Notes under the pieces: generated by a model
Seen by the model: only the letters and a program-made list of their open reading frames with translations
Databases searched by the model: none
Told to the model about the DNA's origin: nothing
DNA from: an uncultured Lachnospiraceae bacterium
Lineage (GTDB): Bacteria > Bacillota > Clostridia > Lachnospirales > Lachnospiraceae
Reading direction: 5' to 3'
NCBI GenBank assembly: GCA_900317555.1
Contig: ONHF01000018.1
Location: forward strand, 1 to 51,441
Length of the DNA stretch: 51,441 nucleotides
Position numbers and translations under genes: made by a program
In this document: in pieces, positions 1-8,372 of the stretch
Position numbering within the stretch: position 1 is the first letter of the stretch
Layout of the letters: each line of letters starts with the position of its first letter

Positions 1-357
1 GTCATTCTCTCCCTCGCCGGTGTATGTCCAGTCAAGCCTGCCGTCACGGTAATACCACCACCCGTATTGGTTTAGCGCCATACCTGTGTAATGCCAGTCC
101 AGCTTACCGTTTCGGAAATACCACCAGCCATATTGATTATCAGCCATGCCGGTATAATCAGTATCAATCCTGCCGTCTCGAACATAGCGCCATTCTTTAT
201 TAGTTAACACCATTCCGGTCAGTCCCCATGCAACATGGCCATTCTTATAATACCATGTCCCTGCGTCATTCTCTCCCTCGCCGGTGTATGTCCAGTCAAG
301 CCTGCCGTCACGGTAATACCACCACCCGTATTGGTTTAGCGCCATACCTGTGTAATG
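1..357 (-). repeat. Exact 93-base direct repeat within the wall-binding repeat region
   Basis: Bases 1-93 and 265-357 are identical, with a period of 264 bases (88 codons), so the copies stay in frame. They encode the GMALNQYGWWYYRDG unit and the following acidic GEGEND segment. Identity at the DNA level points to recent duplication or gene conversion. The unit just upstream in the protein is short (see findings). Confidence 0.9.
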
Positions 358-2643
358 ATAGTACCACCAGCCGTATTCATTTGAGGCCATTCCGGTGTAA
401 TTCTGGTCAAGCTCTCCATCTTGGAAGTACCACCAGCCATTCTCGTTCGACGCCATCCCGGTATACTGGGTATCAACATTACCATTCTCAGAATAGACCC
501 ATGTTCCATCATTCTGCTGAGACATGCCGCTGTAGTCTTCGTCCAGCACCTGAATATTGGCGATTCTGAGCCACATGCCATCATTGAGCCCCGTTGCATA
601 AAAAGACAGAGTCCCATCTGCGGTATCTCCAGCGAGATAAGTTACGATGCCAGTCGAATATGCATCGTTCTGAGGCAAAATCGGATACCAGCCGGTCTGA
701 TTCGAAATATATCCCCATGCGCCAGTGCCCATCACGGTGTACTGAATGCGATATGTCCGGCCGGGAATCATTTTACCAAAGCGTCCGCCAGAGAGTTCTG
801 CCAGACGAAGGGTGATGCCTGCATCGTGAGTGCCCCATCCAGTACGAACTATCCCAATATAACTTCCACTGGGACTGTTCGTATCCGATGCAAACCACGA
901 AGAGATCCTGTTCGAAGAATCCTGACGATACGAATGCAGCGGTGCCGCATTCGCTGCAGAATAATCCACAACTGCGACATCATTCGTATTACCACGGCCA
1001 TTGATGACCGAATTTTCCTTCAGAGCAATACCTTTTCGACAATACGCATCTCCGTTCACCGTAGTATTCGACAGAACAACATCTGTTCCGGCATAATTTA
1101 TAAAATTACCGTTTAATACCGAATTACTAATCTGTACGTCGTTCGCCGCGCTATTGATTAGAACGCTGCCCTTGGCATTCCCATAAAATGTACAATTGTC
1201 TAAATAAATATGTTGATTCGGATTGCTTTCGTAGTTGGTCTCAATGTCTACACCAAACTGTGGATCTGTACCGTTCGCATCTCTGAATATACAATTCTTC
1301 AACGTAACATAATCCGCTGACACGATCGACAGATCATTCCGGCGGTTTCCGGCAAGCTCACAGTTCTGAATTATAATGTTGCTGCAACCTGCATCCTGCG
1401 TCCACTCGTGATCAGACCCGAGGTAGATTCCGTCTCCCCAGCAGTTAAAAATCTTTATTCCATCAAGTATGATGTTGCTGCTGTCAAAGACTCCGATGCC
1501 ATGTCCCCATTCGCCCTCTGATCCCTGATGTTCATACCGGTCTCCGTATAGCTGTCCGCCAGTAATGCTGACGTTGTTCAGTCCACGCAAAGACAGAATA
1601 CAATAACTCTTTTCTCCGTTCGGAATGGCAATCAGCTTCGCATTATTGCCAAGAATTACCTTAATATCGCTTCGAAGGTTGATTTTCTGTATCGTATTAA
1701 CACGATAAGATCCATCAGGAATATACAATGTGTCGTGTTCTGTAGAAAGGCTTCCGATTGCCTGATTTATTGCTTCTGTATCGTCGCTCTTATTATCTCC
1801 CTTTGCGCCAAAATCCTGCGGCGTAACATAATTGGCAGTAGATTGCGAATTATTCTCGCCATCTTGAACAGGCGGCTGATTCGGAGTGTCGGCGATCTCT
1901 CCTTCTTCCGTATCAGAAGCATTCTCTGTAGAAAGTGTGTTATCCTCTGAGGTTGTTTCTACAGATTCTTGATCATCTGAACCTTTTCCATCAGATGTTT
2001 TTTCAACAGATGACTTATCATTGGTTTTATTCGAAACTTGATTATCCGAATCTGTCCGCGCTGCATCATATGCATCACTGGCTTCCTGCTCACTGGCATT
2101 TTCTTTCTGCGTGTTCGCTGATATTTCAGTCGAATCAGTCATTGCAGAATCAGTAGCTTCCGTAATTACGGTATCATTTTTCTGTGTATTGTCACTTTCT
2201 GCTTCTCCTGCATCTTCTGTTCCACCATCGGTTACCAGTGCATCTTCATGAGTTGCCTTACCGGCATCGGATGCTCCCTCCTTCGCTTCCGAAATAGCAG
2301 CCTGTACATTTACAGTATCTGCGGCAACCACATCGTTGCTTTCGGATTCTGAATTGTTTTCGACTTCTGTCGAAACGTCACTGGCTCCTACATCAGTCGA
2401 AACACTTGGTGTATTCACTTCTTCGGCCGGAGTATCCTCTTTTTCATATTCAGAGACGGGGGCATCTTCAATTGTATCTTCCCCAGTGGTATCCACGGCC
2501 TGCGTGGCTGCAATATTCTGCTCTTCTTCTGCATGCGCCACAATTGACGGGCTGAGCATAATAGCTCCTGCAAAAAGGATAGACAACATAACAGTTGAAG
2601 GAATTAATGAATGATGGTTATTCTCATTGTAATGGTGAAACAT
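1..2643 (-). CDS. Secreted beta-helix (pectate-lyase-like) surface protein with wall-binding repeats, 3' end missing
   Basis: The frame is open from an ATG at 2643 to the window edge, giving 881 residues; the C-terminus lies outside. Residues 1-37 look like a signal peptide, with a hydrophobic core and a cut near AHA-EE. Residues about 38-265 are an acidic Ser/Thr/Asn/Glu-rich stalk. Near residue 270 a block reading DFGAKGDNKSDDT opens a right-handed beta-helix domain of the Pectate_lyase_3 type, with stacked NIIL/NVSI rungs to about 560. A jelly-roll-like segment follows (about 570-680). From about 700 there are GM-x-x-N-x-YGWWY repeats of roughly 21 residues, resembling choline-binding or other cell-wall-binding repeats. 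GAGG lies 7 bases before the ATG, and the gene follows glf by 22 bases. The likely role is a wall-bound glycan-active or adhesive protein; the substrate is unknown. Confidence 0.8.
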   Translation of the reverse strand, partial: MFHHYNENNHHSLIPSTVMLSILFAGAIMLSPSIVAHAEEEQNIAATQAVDTTGEDTIEDAPVSEYEKEDTPAEEVNTPSVSTDVGASDVSTEVENNSESESNDVVAADTVNVQAAISEAKEGASDAGKATHEDALVTDGGTEDAGEAESDNTQKNDTVITEATDSAMTDSTEISANTQKENASEQEASDAYDAARTDSDNQVSNKTNDKSSVEKTSDGKGSDDQESVETTSEDNTLSTENASDTEEGEIADTPNQPPVQDGENNSQSTANYVTPQDFGAKGDNKSDDTEAINQAIGSLSTEHDTLYIPDGSYRVNTIQKINLRSDIKVILGNNAKLIAIPNGEKSYCILSLRGLNNVSITGGQLYGDRYEHQGSEGEWGHGIGVFDSSNIILDGIKIFNCWGDGIYLGSDHEWTQDAGCSNIIIQNCELAGNRRNDLSIVSADYVTLKNCIFRDANGTDPQFGVDIETNYESNPNQHIYLDNCTFYGNAKGSVLINSAANDVQISNSVLNGNFINYAGTDVVLSNTTVNGDAYCRKGIALKENSVINGRGNTNDVAVVDYSAANAAPLHSYRQDSSNRISSWFASDTNSPSGSYIGIVRTGWGTHDAGITLRLAELSGGRFGKMIPGRTYRIQYTVMGTGAWGYISNQTGWYPILPQNDAYSTGIVTYLAGDTADGTLSFYATGLNDGMWLRIANIQVLDEDYSGMSQQNDGTWVYSENGNVDTQYTGMASNENGWWYFQDGELDQNYTGMASNEYGWWYYHYTGMALNQYGWWYYRDGRLDWTYTGEGENDAGTWYYKNGHVAWGLTGMVLTNKEWRYVRDGRIDTDYTGMADNQYGWWYFRNGKLDWHYTGMALNQYGWWYYRDGRLDWTYTGEGEND

Positions 2644-2665
2644 AGCACTGCCTCGTAGTACCTTA

Positions 2666-3781
2666 TTACCTCTGCTCCCCGGCCCTCTCCAGCGCCGACG
2701 CAATCACCGCATCCATATCATAGTACTTGTACTCTCCAAGCCTTCCGCCGAACACGACGTTCTTCTCGGCATCACCGAGCTTCTTGTACTCCTGATACAG
2801 CGCGCCGTTCTGCGCGTCATTCACCGGATAATACGGTTCGTCGCCGGGCTTCCACTCCGAGCTGTACTCGCGGCTGATCACGGTCTTCGGCAGGTCGTTT
2901 CCCTGTGCATCCTTACCGAACTCGAACCACTTGTGCTCGATGATTCTGGTCCAGGGTGTCTCCCTGTCCGTATAGTTGACCGCAGCATTGCCCTGGAAAT
3001 TCGGCATATCCAGAACTTCCGTTTCGAAGCGGACCGAGCGGTACTGAAGCGGTCCGAGCTTGTAACCGAAGTATGCGTCGATCGGGCCGGTATAGATCAC
3101 TTTATCGGCGAGCTTGTCCAGTTTTTCTTTGTTTTCCAGATAATCAATGCCAAGACGCACTTCGATGCCGTCCAGCATGTTCGCAACCATCTGCGTATAA
3201 CCGCCGATCGGTATTCCCTGATACAGCGCGTTGAAATAGTTATTGTCAAACGTCAGACGCACCGGCAGTCTCTTGATGATAAAAGCGGGGAGTTCGGTGC
3301 AGGGGCGGCCCCATTGCTTCTCCGTGTAGCCTTTGATCAGCTTCTCATAGATGTCTGTTCCGACAAGACTGATGGCCTGCTCCTCAAGATTCCGGGGATT
3401 CGTGATGCCGGCAGCCTTCTTCTGCTCCTCGATCTTTGCTTCCGCTTCCTGCGGCGTTACGACGCCCCACATCCGGTTGAACGTATACATATTGAACGGC
3501 AGGGAAAAGAGTTCTCCCTTATAGTTCGCGACCGGCGAATTCGTGAAACGGTTGAACACGGCAAAACGGTTTACATAATCCCACACAGTTTTGTTATTGG
3601 TATGGAAGATGTGCGCGCCGTATTTATGCACATGGATTCCTTCGATGTCCTCGGTATAGATATTGCCGGCGATATTCGGGCGCTTGTCGATGACCAGCAC
3701 TTTCTTTCCGGCATCCGTCATTTCTCTAGCGAACACAGCGCCGTACAGGCCGGAGCCGACAACAAGATAATCATATTTCAT
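2666..3781 (-). CDS. glf: UDP-galactopyranose mutase
   Basis: This is a flavoenzyme that interconverts UDP-galactopyranose and UDP-galactofuranose in the cytoplasm and supplies Galf to surface glycans. The 371-residue length fits the family. Residues 4-14 are a dinucleotide-binding beta-alpha-beta (YLVVGSGLYGA) for FAD. The GAHIFHTN block and the C-terminal GRLGEYKYYDMD block are family hallmarks. I chose the ATG at 3781 because GGGAGG lies about 9 bases before it; the open frame upstream to 3859 has no family match. The gene lies between a surface-protein gene and a polysaccharide cluster, consistent with Galf in the polymer. Confidence 0.95.
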   Translation of the reverse strand: MKYDYLVVGSGLYGAVFAREMTDAGKKVLVIDKRPNIAGNIYTEDIEGIHVHKYGAHIFHTNNKTVWDYVNRFAVFNRFTNSPVANYKGELFSLPFNMYTFNRMWGVVTPQEAEAKIEEQKKAAGITNPRNLEEQAISLVGTDIYEKLIKGYTEKQWGRPCTELPAFIIKRLPVRLTFDNNYFNALYQGIPIGGYTQMVANMLDGIEVRLGIDYLENKEKLDKLADKVIYTGPIDAYFGYKLGPLQYRSVRFETEVLDMPNFQGNAAVNYTDRETPWTRIIEHKWFEFGKDAQGNDLPKTVISREYSSEWKPGDEPYYPVNDAQNGALYQEYKKLGDAEKNVVFGGRLGEYKYYDMDAVIASALERAGEQR

Positions 3782-3873
3782 AAGATTCTTCCTCCCGTGG
3801 TGCGGACGATTGAACATGAGAGCAGACAGCCGCCGATAGAAGCAGCCGTCTGCAATCATATTATCGGTTTGTT

Positions 3874-3897
3874 ATTATATACCATAATTTCATTATA
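3874..3897 (-). promoter_or_regulatory. Candidate -10 boxes for glf
   Basis: On the minus strand, perfect TATAAT hexamers occur at 3897-3892 and 3879-3874. The nearer one would give a leader of about 85 bases before the glf ATG at 3781. No convincing -35 box is visible for either, so this is a weak assignment based on -10 matches in an AT-rich region. Confidence 0.35.
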
Positions 3898-4100
3898 TTT
3901 CTATGCTTTATTCCCTGATTCTAAAGGCTTTTTCGCGATGCGGATTTGCAGGTGTACAATCTGATGTACCATTTTGCTCCTTTCATTAGAAATAAAGGAG
4001 CCTCCCGACTGGCAGCCTTTATTATACGCTGCCGGGCAGCAGATTGTTATATAAATATTCGGGGCTCTCCATCGTCGCGTCAGATTTCAGCATTTATATG

Positions 4101-4109
4101 TGGTATAAT
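4101..4109 (+). promoter_or_regulatory. Extended -10 promoter for the toxin-antitoxin-like pair
   Basis: TGGTATAAT matches the extended -10 consensus TGnTATAAT exactly. It predicts a start near 4116 and a leader of about 100 bases. No good -35 is seen, which is tolerated for extended -10 promoters. Confidence 0.5.
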
Positions 4110-4218
4110 ATCACTGCAGCAATCCCATGAGTGGAAAACTATCAAGGGATGGCGGGTGTCTCCACGGTAGATATAAATGTATCCAGATGGGGAACAACCA
4201 GTTGAAAGGAGGAATAGG

Positions 4219-4407
4219 ATGGCTACTTCGAGTATTTTTGCAAACGTAGTACTGACGACAAACGAAGAAGCAAAGCGTCTCTGCGATGCTTATGATGAGT
4301 TTGAACAGCGGCAAAAAGAAATACCGGTATCCAAGACATTATCTAAAAATCCTTCATCCTTTGCCCATATTGACCGGGTACTAAAAAGGATGGAGGAGAC
4401 CAAATGA
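4219..4407 (+). CDS. Small antitoxin-like protein upstream of a GNAT-fold protein
   Basis: This is a 62-residue, charged and mostly helical protein with no recognised domain. The ATG at 4219 is preceded by AAGGAGG at 6-base spacing; the longer frame from 4177 lacks such a site. The stop overlaps the next start (ATGA), so the two genes are translationally coupled. A short basic/acidic partner directly upstream of a GNAT-fold protein, with its own promoter and terminator and AT-richer DNA than its neighbours, fits a type II antitoxin or partner protein. That role is inferred from layout only; no ribbon-helix-helix or HTH motif was recognised. Confidence 0.7.
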   Translation: MATSSIFANVVLTTNEEAKRLCDAYDEFEQRQKEIPVSKTLSKNPSSFAHIDRVLKRMEETK

Positions 4408-5009
4408 CGTATTATGTTGATAATATTTTGGATCTTCTGAAAAAGTATGATAATGAAACCATCAGTAAATTATTAGGCCAATTTGTATGTCATAAAAATG
4501 AGGAGATCGATACATTTATCCGCAAAAAAGCCTTACCTTTTGCGAAACAAGGACTATCCATTACCTATCTTGTGTATTCAGATGCTGACGAACTTGTCGG
4601 TATCTTTACTCTGGCAAACAAAACGCTGACGGTTGAAACAGAAAACATCAGCAGTAGTCTGCAGAAGAAGCTGGAGAAATTCGGAAAATATGACGCGGCA
4701 GGAACACGAATCACAGTGCCGGGCATCTTGATCGCGCAAATCGGGAAAAATGAAAACGCAGAGTTCCCCGTTACCGGATCAGAACTGCTGCGTCTTGCCG
4801 AACAGCAGGTAGGACAGATATTTTACAAAGCGGGCGGGCGCATTGTATATCTTGAGTGCGAGCATAAGCCAAAACTCTTCCACTTCTATGAGTCATGTCA
4901 GTATAGGAGTATTGGAGACCGGATACAAAAGGAACCGGAACAGGACGATATCGATTATCGTGTGTACATCAAGTTCTTGGATCCCATGAAAATCGATCTG
5001 AATAATTAA
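4404..5009 (+). CDS. GNAT-fold acetyltransferase-like protein, possible toxin
   Basis: This 201-residue protein has a recognisable but degenerate GNAT fold. A helical N-terminus is followed by the strand YLVYSDADELVGIFTL, a strand near residue 110 (ILIAQIG), then helix-strand RIVYLEC and the FYESCQY end typical of GNAT proteins. The acetyl-CoA pyrophosphate loop (usually Q/R-x-x-G-x-G/A) is not clear; FPVTGSELL sits in its place. The gene overlaps the upstream small gene by 4 bases and ends just before a strong terminator. GNAT toxins of the TacT type acetylate aminoacyl-tRNA, but whether this one does cannot be told from sequence. A metabolic acetyltransferase is the alternative. Confidence 0.75.
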   Translation: MTYYVDNILDLLKKYDNETISKLLGQFVCHKNEEIDTFIRKKALPFAKQGLSITYLVYSDADELVGIFTLANKTLTVETENISSSLQKKLEKFGKYDAAGTRITVPGILIAQIGKNENAEFPVTGSELLRLAEQQVGQIFYKAGGRIVYLECEHKPKLFHFYESCQYRSIGDRIQKEPEQDDIDYRVYIKFLDPMKIDLNN

Positions 5010-5012
5010 TAG

Positions 5013-5038
5013 CCGGGGAGTTTTCTCCCCGGTTTTTT
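5013..5038 (+). terminator. Rho-independent terminator of the toxin-antitoxin-like pair
   Basis: Arms CCGGGGAG (5013-5020) and CTCCCCGG (5025-5032) pair perfectly around a TTTT loop and are followed by TTTTTT. The stop codon of the GNAT gene is only 3 bases upstream. On the minus strand the hairpin is followed only by a broken T-run, so it would terminate the converging GT26 operon weakly. Confidence 0.92.
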
Positions 5039-5044
5039 CGCACA

Positions 5045-6550
5045 CTAAAAAATAGCCGATATCGTATACCATATATACTTGATATTGGTAACAAAATATC
5101 TCTTCCAGAGTCTTTTCGGATCCTGCAGCAGGCGGTAAAGCCATTCCATGCCGGCCTTCTGCACCCACTTCGGCGCTCTTTTCACAGTCCCGGCGTAGAA
5201 ATTAAAGCCCGCGCCGACGCCGATCATCAGTGCGTTCACTTTGTCCTTATGGGCGGCCATCCACTTCTCCTGCTTGGGCGCGCCGAGTCCGATCCAGATA
5301 ATATCCGCGCCCGAATCGTTCAGCATCTGCACTGTCTGTGCATCCTCTTCGGGCGTCAGATCCCGGAACGGCGGAGAATACATTCCCTTGATATTGATTC
5401 CGGGGTAATTCTTTTCAAGTCCTTTCCGGAGCTTCTCAATTGTCTCTTCGGTAGAGCCGTAGAAGTAATGCGATATCTTTCCGTCCATGGTTCCGCGGAA
5501 CATGGCGTTCATAAAATCGGGGCCGGACACGCGCTCTGCATTCATATATCCGAGACGCTTCTGCTGCCGCGCGATCGGGCTGCCGTCCGGGAAGGTATAC
5601 GCGGAACCGTTCTGGATCGCACGATAATCCGGATTGTCGTGCGCCATGACTGTCGTGTGGACATTGGAGAAACAGATGTACTGTCCCTTTAACTCTTTGA
5701 CTGCATTTTTAATATATATCGCTGCTTCATCGACATTCGAGACAGTGTAATGAATGCCGAGGACATCGCATTTCTTTCTAAGTCCGTCAAAATAGACCGC
5801 CTGCAGATCACCGATCTTCGATACCGCCCTCGACGGAATAAAGTCGCCGTCATAGGAAAGGCAGAGGTAAACGCCGGTTCCACGGCGTTCCAGTGTCCGG
5901 ACAAAATCGGGGATGCCAAGCTCCCGGATGTTTTCGGCGGGAACGGCGATCACGACGTCTGTTACGTTTCTCTTTTCGATCTCCTGCAGTATTTTGTCTT
6001 TGTCCTCATCCAGCAGGCGCATTCCTTCAAGTTCGGATTCCTGATTCAGTGTAGTCTTGAGACGCGACCAGACACCGTCCGCCATATCTTTGCAGGTCAG
6101 CAGCAGGATCTTGGCGCTGACGATTTCCTTGTTGCAATGTTTCTTATAATACCTGCGGAACAGCATATGCAGCAGGTAATCCAGAATAATATAGAAAAGG
6201 AAATTGTAACCAAACGCAATGCGGGAGAGCTGCTGCGCGTTCTGTGTGGCGACCAGAAAAATGACGAGTGAGGTAAAGATAATGACCGAGCTTCGAAGGA
6301 CGCTGGTCAGGTTTTCGATCGGGTCATGTTTCTCTACGTACAGGAAGATATTCTCGTTCGACCGGTACGCGTATAGGATCAGGCAGATCAGTATTTCGAA
6401 CAGAAGGACTGTCCGGTACAACCGGTGCTGCCAGGTCGGCACAAACGAATGAAAGCGCAAAAGAATTGCGATCTCTACCGACGCAAAGACAGCGATCAAA
6501 TCCAGCAGTAATGTAATTCTTCTCCTCGCTTTATGCGACAGATAGAACAT
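5045..6550 (-). CDS. Membrane-tethered WecG/TagA/CpsF (GT26) glycosyltransferase with a polyprenyl-transferase-like N-terminus
   Basis: The protein has 501 residues from ATG 6550 (GGGGAAG 7 bases before). Residues 1-135 hold about four membrane spans. Residues about 143-255 form a Rossmann-like domain of the kind found in the N-terminal half of polyprenyl glycosylphosphotransferases (CoA_binding_3 type). Residues about 260-501 are a complete GT26 domain, with FSNVHTTV, AYTFPDGSPIA, WIGLGAPKQEKW and the C-terminal RAPKWVQKAGMEW block. TagA-type enzymes add ManNAc to lipid-linked GlcNAc in wall teichoic acid synthesis. Here GT26 replaces the catalytic sugar-phosphate transferase domain normally attached to this N-terminus. 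It is the last gene of the glycopolymer operon. Confidence 0.88.
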   Translation of the reverse strand: MFYLSHKARRRITLLLDLIAVFASVEIAILLRFHSFVPTWQHRLYRTVLLFEILICLILYAYRSNENIFLYVEKHDPIENLTSVLRSSVIIFTSLVIFLVATQNAQQLSRIAFGYNFLFYIILDYLLHMLFRRYYKKHCNKEIVSAKILLLTCKDMADGVWSRLKTTLNQESELEGMRLLDEDKDKILQEIEKRNVTDVVIAVPAENIRELGIPDFVRTLERRGTGVYLCLSYDGDFIPSRAVSKIGDLQAVYFDGLRKKCDVLGIHYTVSNVDEAAIYIKNAVKELKGQYICFSNVHTTVMAHDNPDYRAIQNGSAYTFPDGSPIARQQKRLGYMNAERVSGPDFMNAMFRGTMDGKISHYFYGSTEETIEKLRKGLEKNYPGINIKGMYSPPFRDLTPEEDAQTVQMLNDSGADIIWIGLGAPKQEKWMAAHKDKVNALMIGVGAGFNFYAGTVKRAPKWVQKAGMEWLYRLLQDPKRLWKRYFVTNIKYIWYTISAIF

Positions 6551-6566
6551 AAAGACACTTCCCCTC

Positions 6567-7511
6567 TCATTCAGCGGTTTCCCGCAGCAGTTCCGGTTTG
6601 TTTTTACGGATAATGTCAAGAGCCGCATTGATGGCGGTATCCGACTTCCCGGATTCCAGAAGCTTTTCCAGCTTCTGTGTCTCTTTCGCCTCCTTTTCAA
6701 GACGCTCTCTTTCGCACCGGACTGACCAGCCGTCCGCGAGTTTGTCGATATCTTCAAGACATCGTGGCAGCTTTTTGGTCATCAGATATTCTTCGTAAGC
6801 ATCGCAATAATGCTCGACGTCGCTTGTAAACGCGATCTGATTGCCGTGATCGAGCCAGAGGATCTTGTTGCACAGCTCCCGGACCTGATCGATGGAATGA
6901 GAAACCAGAATGCCGGTGATGCCGCTGTCCAGAATCTCCTTCATTTTGTCTCCGCTCTTTTTGCGGAAAGCGCCGTCTCCAACGCTCAGGACTTCATCGA
7001 GAATCAGGATTTTCGGATTAACGAGGCAGGCAATCGAAAAGGCAAGCCTGCTCTTCATGCCGCTGGATAGCTGCTTGAAATAATAATCCTGAAACTTCTC
7101 GAGCTCCGCGAACGCGATGATTTCATCATACTTTTCATCGAGGAACTTCTTGGTGTAGCCGAGCATTGCGCCGCGAAGGTAGGTGTTCTCCCGGACGGTC
7201 ATATCCGCGTCAAAGCCGCTTGCGAGTTCCAGCAGAGCCGCGATCTTACCGTGCGTGCGGATCGTGCCGCCGGTCGGAATCAGAATGCCGCTGATCGCCT
7301 TCAGGAGCGTACTCTTGCCGGCTCCGTTCGAGCCGATGATACCGAGCATGTCGCCCTGCTCCAGCGAGAACGTGATGTTCTTGTCCGCATAGAACTCCTT
7401 GACATGGTAGTTGCCCGTGATATGGCGAAGGCAGTATTCCTTGAGTCCGATGGACTTCATGTCGCCGGTGATATATCGGATATTAACGTGATCGCATTCT
7501 ACTGCTAACAT
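6567..7511 (-). CDS. Polysaccharide/teichoic acid ABC exporter ATPase (TagH/Wzt type)
   Basis: This 314-residue cytoplasmic ATPase powers export of a lipid-linked polymer. Walker A is GSNGAGKST (60-68), the signature LSSGMK lies at 148-153, and Walker B ILILDE at 168-173, with a switch His in VSHS. The roughly 65-residue charged C-terminal tail (about 250-314) is too short for a Wzt carbohydrate-binding beta-sandwich, so it is nearer to a simple TagH/RfbE type. GAGG precedes the ATG. The permease gene ends 8 bases upstream, giving a matched pair. Confidence 0.93.
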   Translation of the reverse strand: MLAVECDHVNIRYITGDMKSIGLKEYCLRHITGNYHVKEFYADKNITFSLEQGDMLGIIGSNGAGKSTLLKAISGILIPTGGTIRTHGKIAALLELASGFDADMTVRENTYLRGAMLGYTKKFLDEKYDEIIAFAELEKFQDYYFKQLSSGMKSRLAFSIACLVNPKILILDEVLSVGDGAFRKKSGDKMKEILDSGITGILVSHSIDQVRELCNKILWLDHGNQIAFTSDVEHYCDAYEEYLMTKKLPRCLEDIDKLADGWSVRCERERLEKEAKETQKLEKLLESGKSDTAINAALDIIRKNKPELLRETAE

Positions 7512-7519
7512 GTTTTACC

Positions 7520-8308
7520 TCAAATATAGTATACAAACTGGTGATTGTACTTCTTGTAAATGACACCGCCGATGATCAGAAGCACGACTGCGTACATGGC
7601 GCAGAGCGCATGGTAGGCAAGCGAAGGAATCTGCTGTGAAATCACAATCGTACGGAAATATTTGATATAGACGTAGATCGGATTCAGAAGGAAAAGCTTC
7701 TGTGCGCTTGCGGGAAATCTGTCCACGGTATAGAAGATGGCGGACAGGTACTGTAACAGCATCAGAAAAACGGAATACAGATACCGGATGTCCCTGAAGA
7801 AGACGAACAGCGCGGACAGGATCATGCCGACGCCGATGTTGAAGATAATCAGACACAACGTCGGGTAGAACAGCATCAGCATTCTGGGATGCAGCGTGAT
7901 ACCGTCCAGCAGCGCGAACACAAAGAACACAACCACAGTCAGCAGAAAGTTGATGAGAGCGGATACATTCTGAGACAGGACGAACAGGTATTTCGGGATA
8001 TTGATCTTGGTGATGACGCTCGCGTTGTTCATCAGGCTCGACATGCCGTTGTTCGTCGCTTCACGGTAATACGACATGATGATGTTGCCGGCGAACAGGT
8101 AAGTTGTATAGTGCGGCGTATCCTTGCCGAAGAATCTGGTGAAGACAATCTTCATGACAAGGAGAGTCAGCATCGGCGAGAGAACGCTCCATGCCATGCC
8201 GAGCGCCGTGCGCTTGTATTTCTTCTCAAAGTCACGCTTCACGAGTTCTTCAAAAAGGAACATGTTCGTGGACAGGTTACGGAAAAGACGATCGATTGTA
8301 CGTTTCAT
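7520..8308 (-). CDS. Polysaccharide/teichoic acid ABC exporter permease (TagG/Wzm type)
   Basis: The ABC-2 type permease has 262 residues and six predicted spans after an amphipathic N-terminus (LVKRDFEKKYKRTALGMAW is the family's entry motif). It pairs with the ATPase gene just downstream. No start has a good ribosome site. I chose ATG 8308 (MKRTIDRLF) because it gives the usual family N-terminus; an upstream ATG at 8347 and an overlap with glmM up to 8392 are possible. Confidence 0.88.
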   Translation of the reverse strand: MKRTIDRLFRNLSTNMFLFEELVKRDFEKKYKRTALGMAWSVLSPMLTLLVMKIVFTRFFGKDTPHYTTYLFAGNIIMSYYREATNNGMSSLMNNASVITKINIPKYLFVLSQNVSALINFLLTVVVFFVFALLDGITLHPRMLMLFYPTLCLIIFNIGVGMILSALFVFFRDIRYLYSVFLMLLQYLSAIFYTVDRFPASAQKLFLLNPIYVYIKYFRTIVISQQIPSLAYHALCAMYAVVLLIIGGVIYKKYNHQFVYYI

Positions 8309-8372
8309 GTAGTAAATACCATACGGGCACTGCCCGTCATCGTTCATAAGGCTTTGTAAATGTGCAGGCTTT

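Larger units (their letters stand above)
3782..4218. other. Noncoding divergent region between glf and the toxin-antitoxin-like pair
   Basis: This AT-rich 437-base stretch holds no convincing gene. It contains two TATAAT boxes facing glf, an extended -10 box facing the plus-strand pair, and two overlapping inverted repeats. Arms 3976-3983/3994-4001 and 3991-3998/4016-4023 share bases and so cannot form together. No T-run follows either hairpin, so neither is a clear terminator. Confidence 0.6.

Noticed and set aside
228-1116. Plus-strand open frames across the surface-protein repeats
   Set aside because: They read the complement of Trp/Tyr/Gly-rich repeat codons; the minus frame has a signal peptide and domains.
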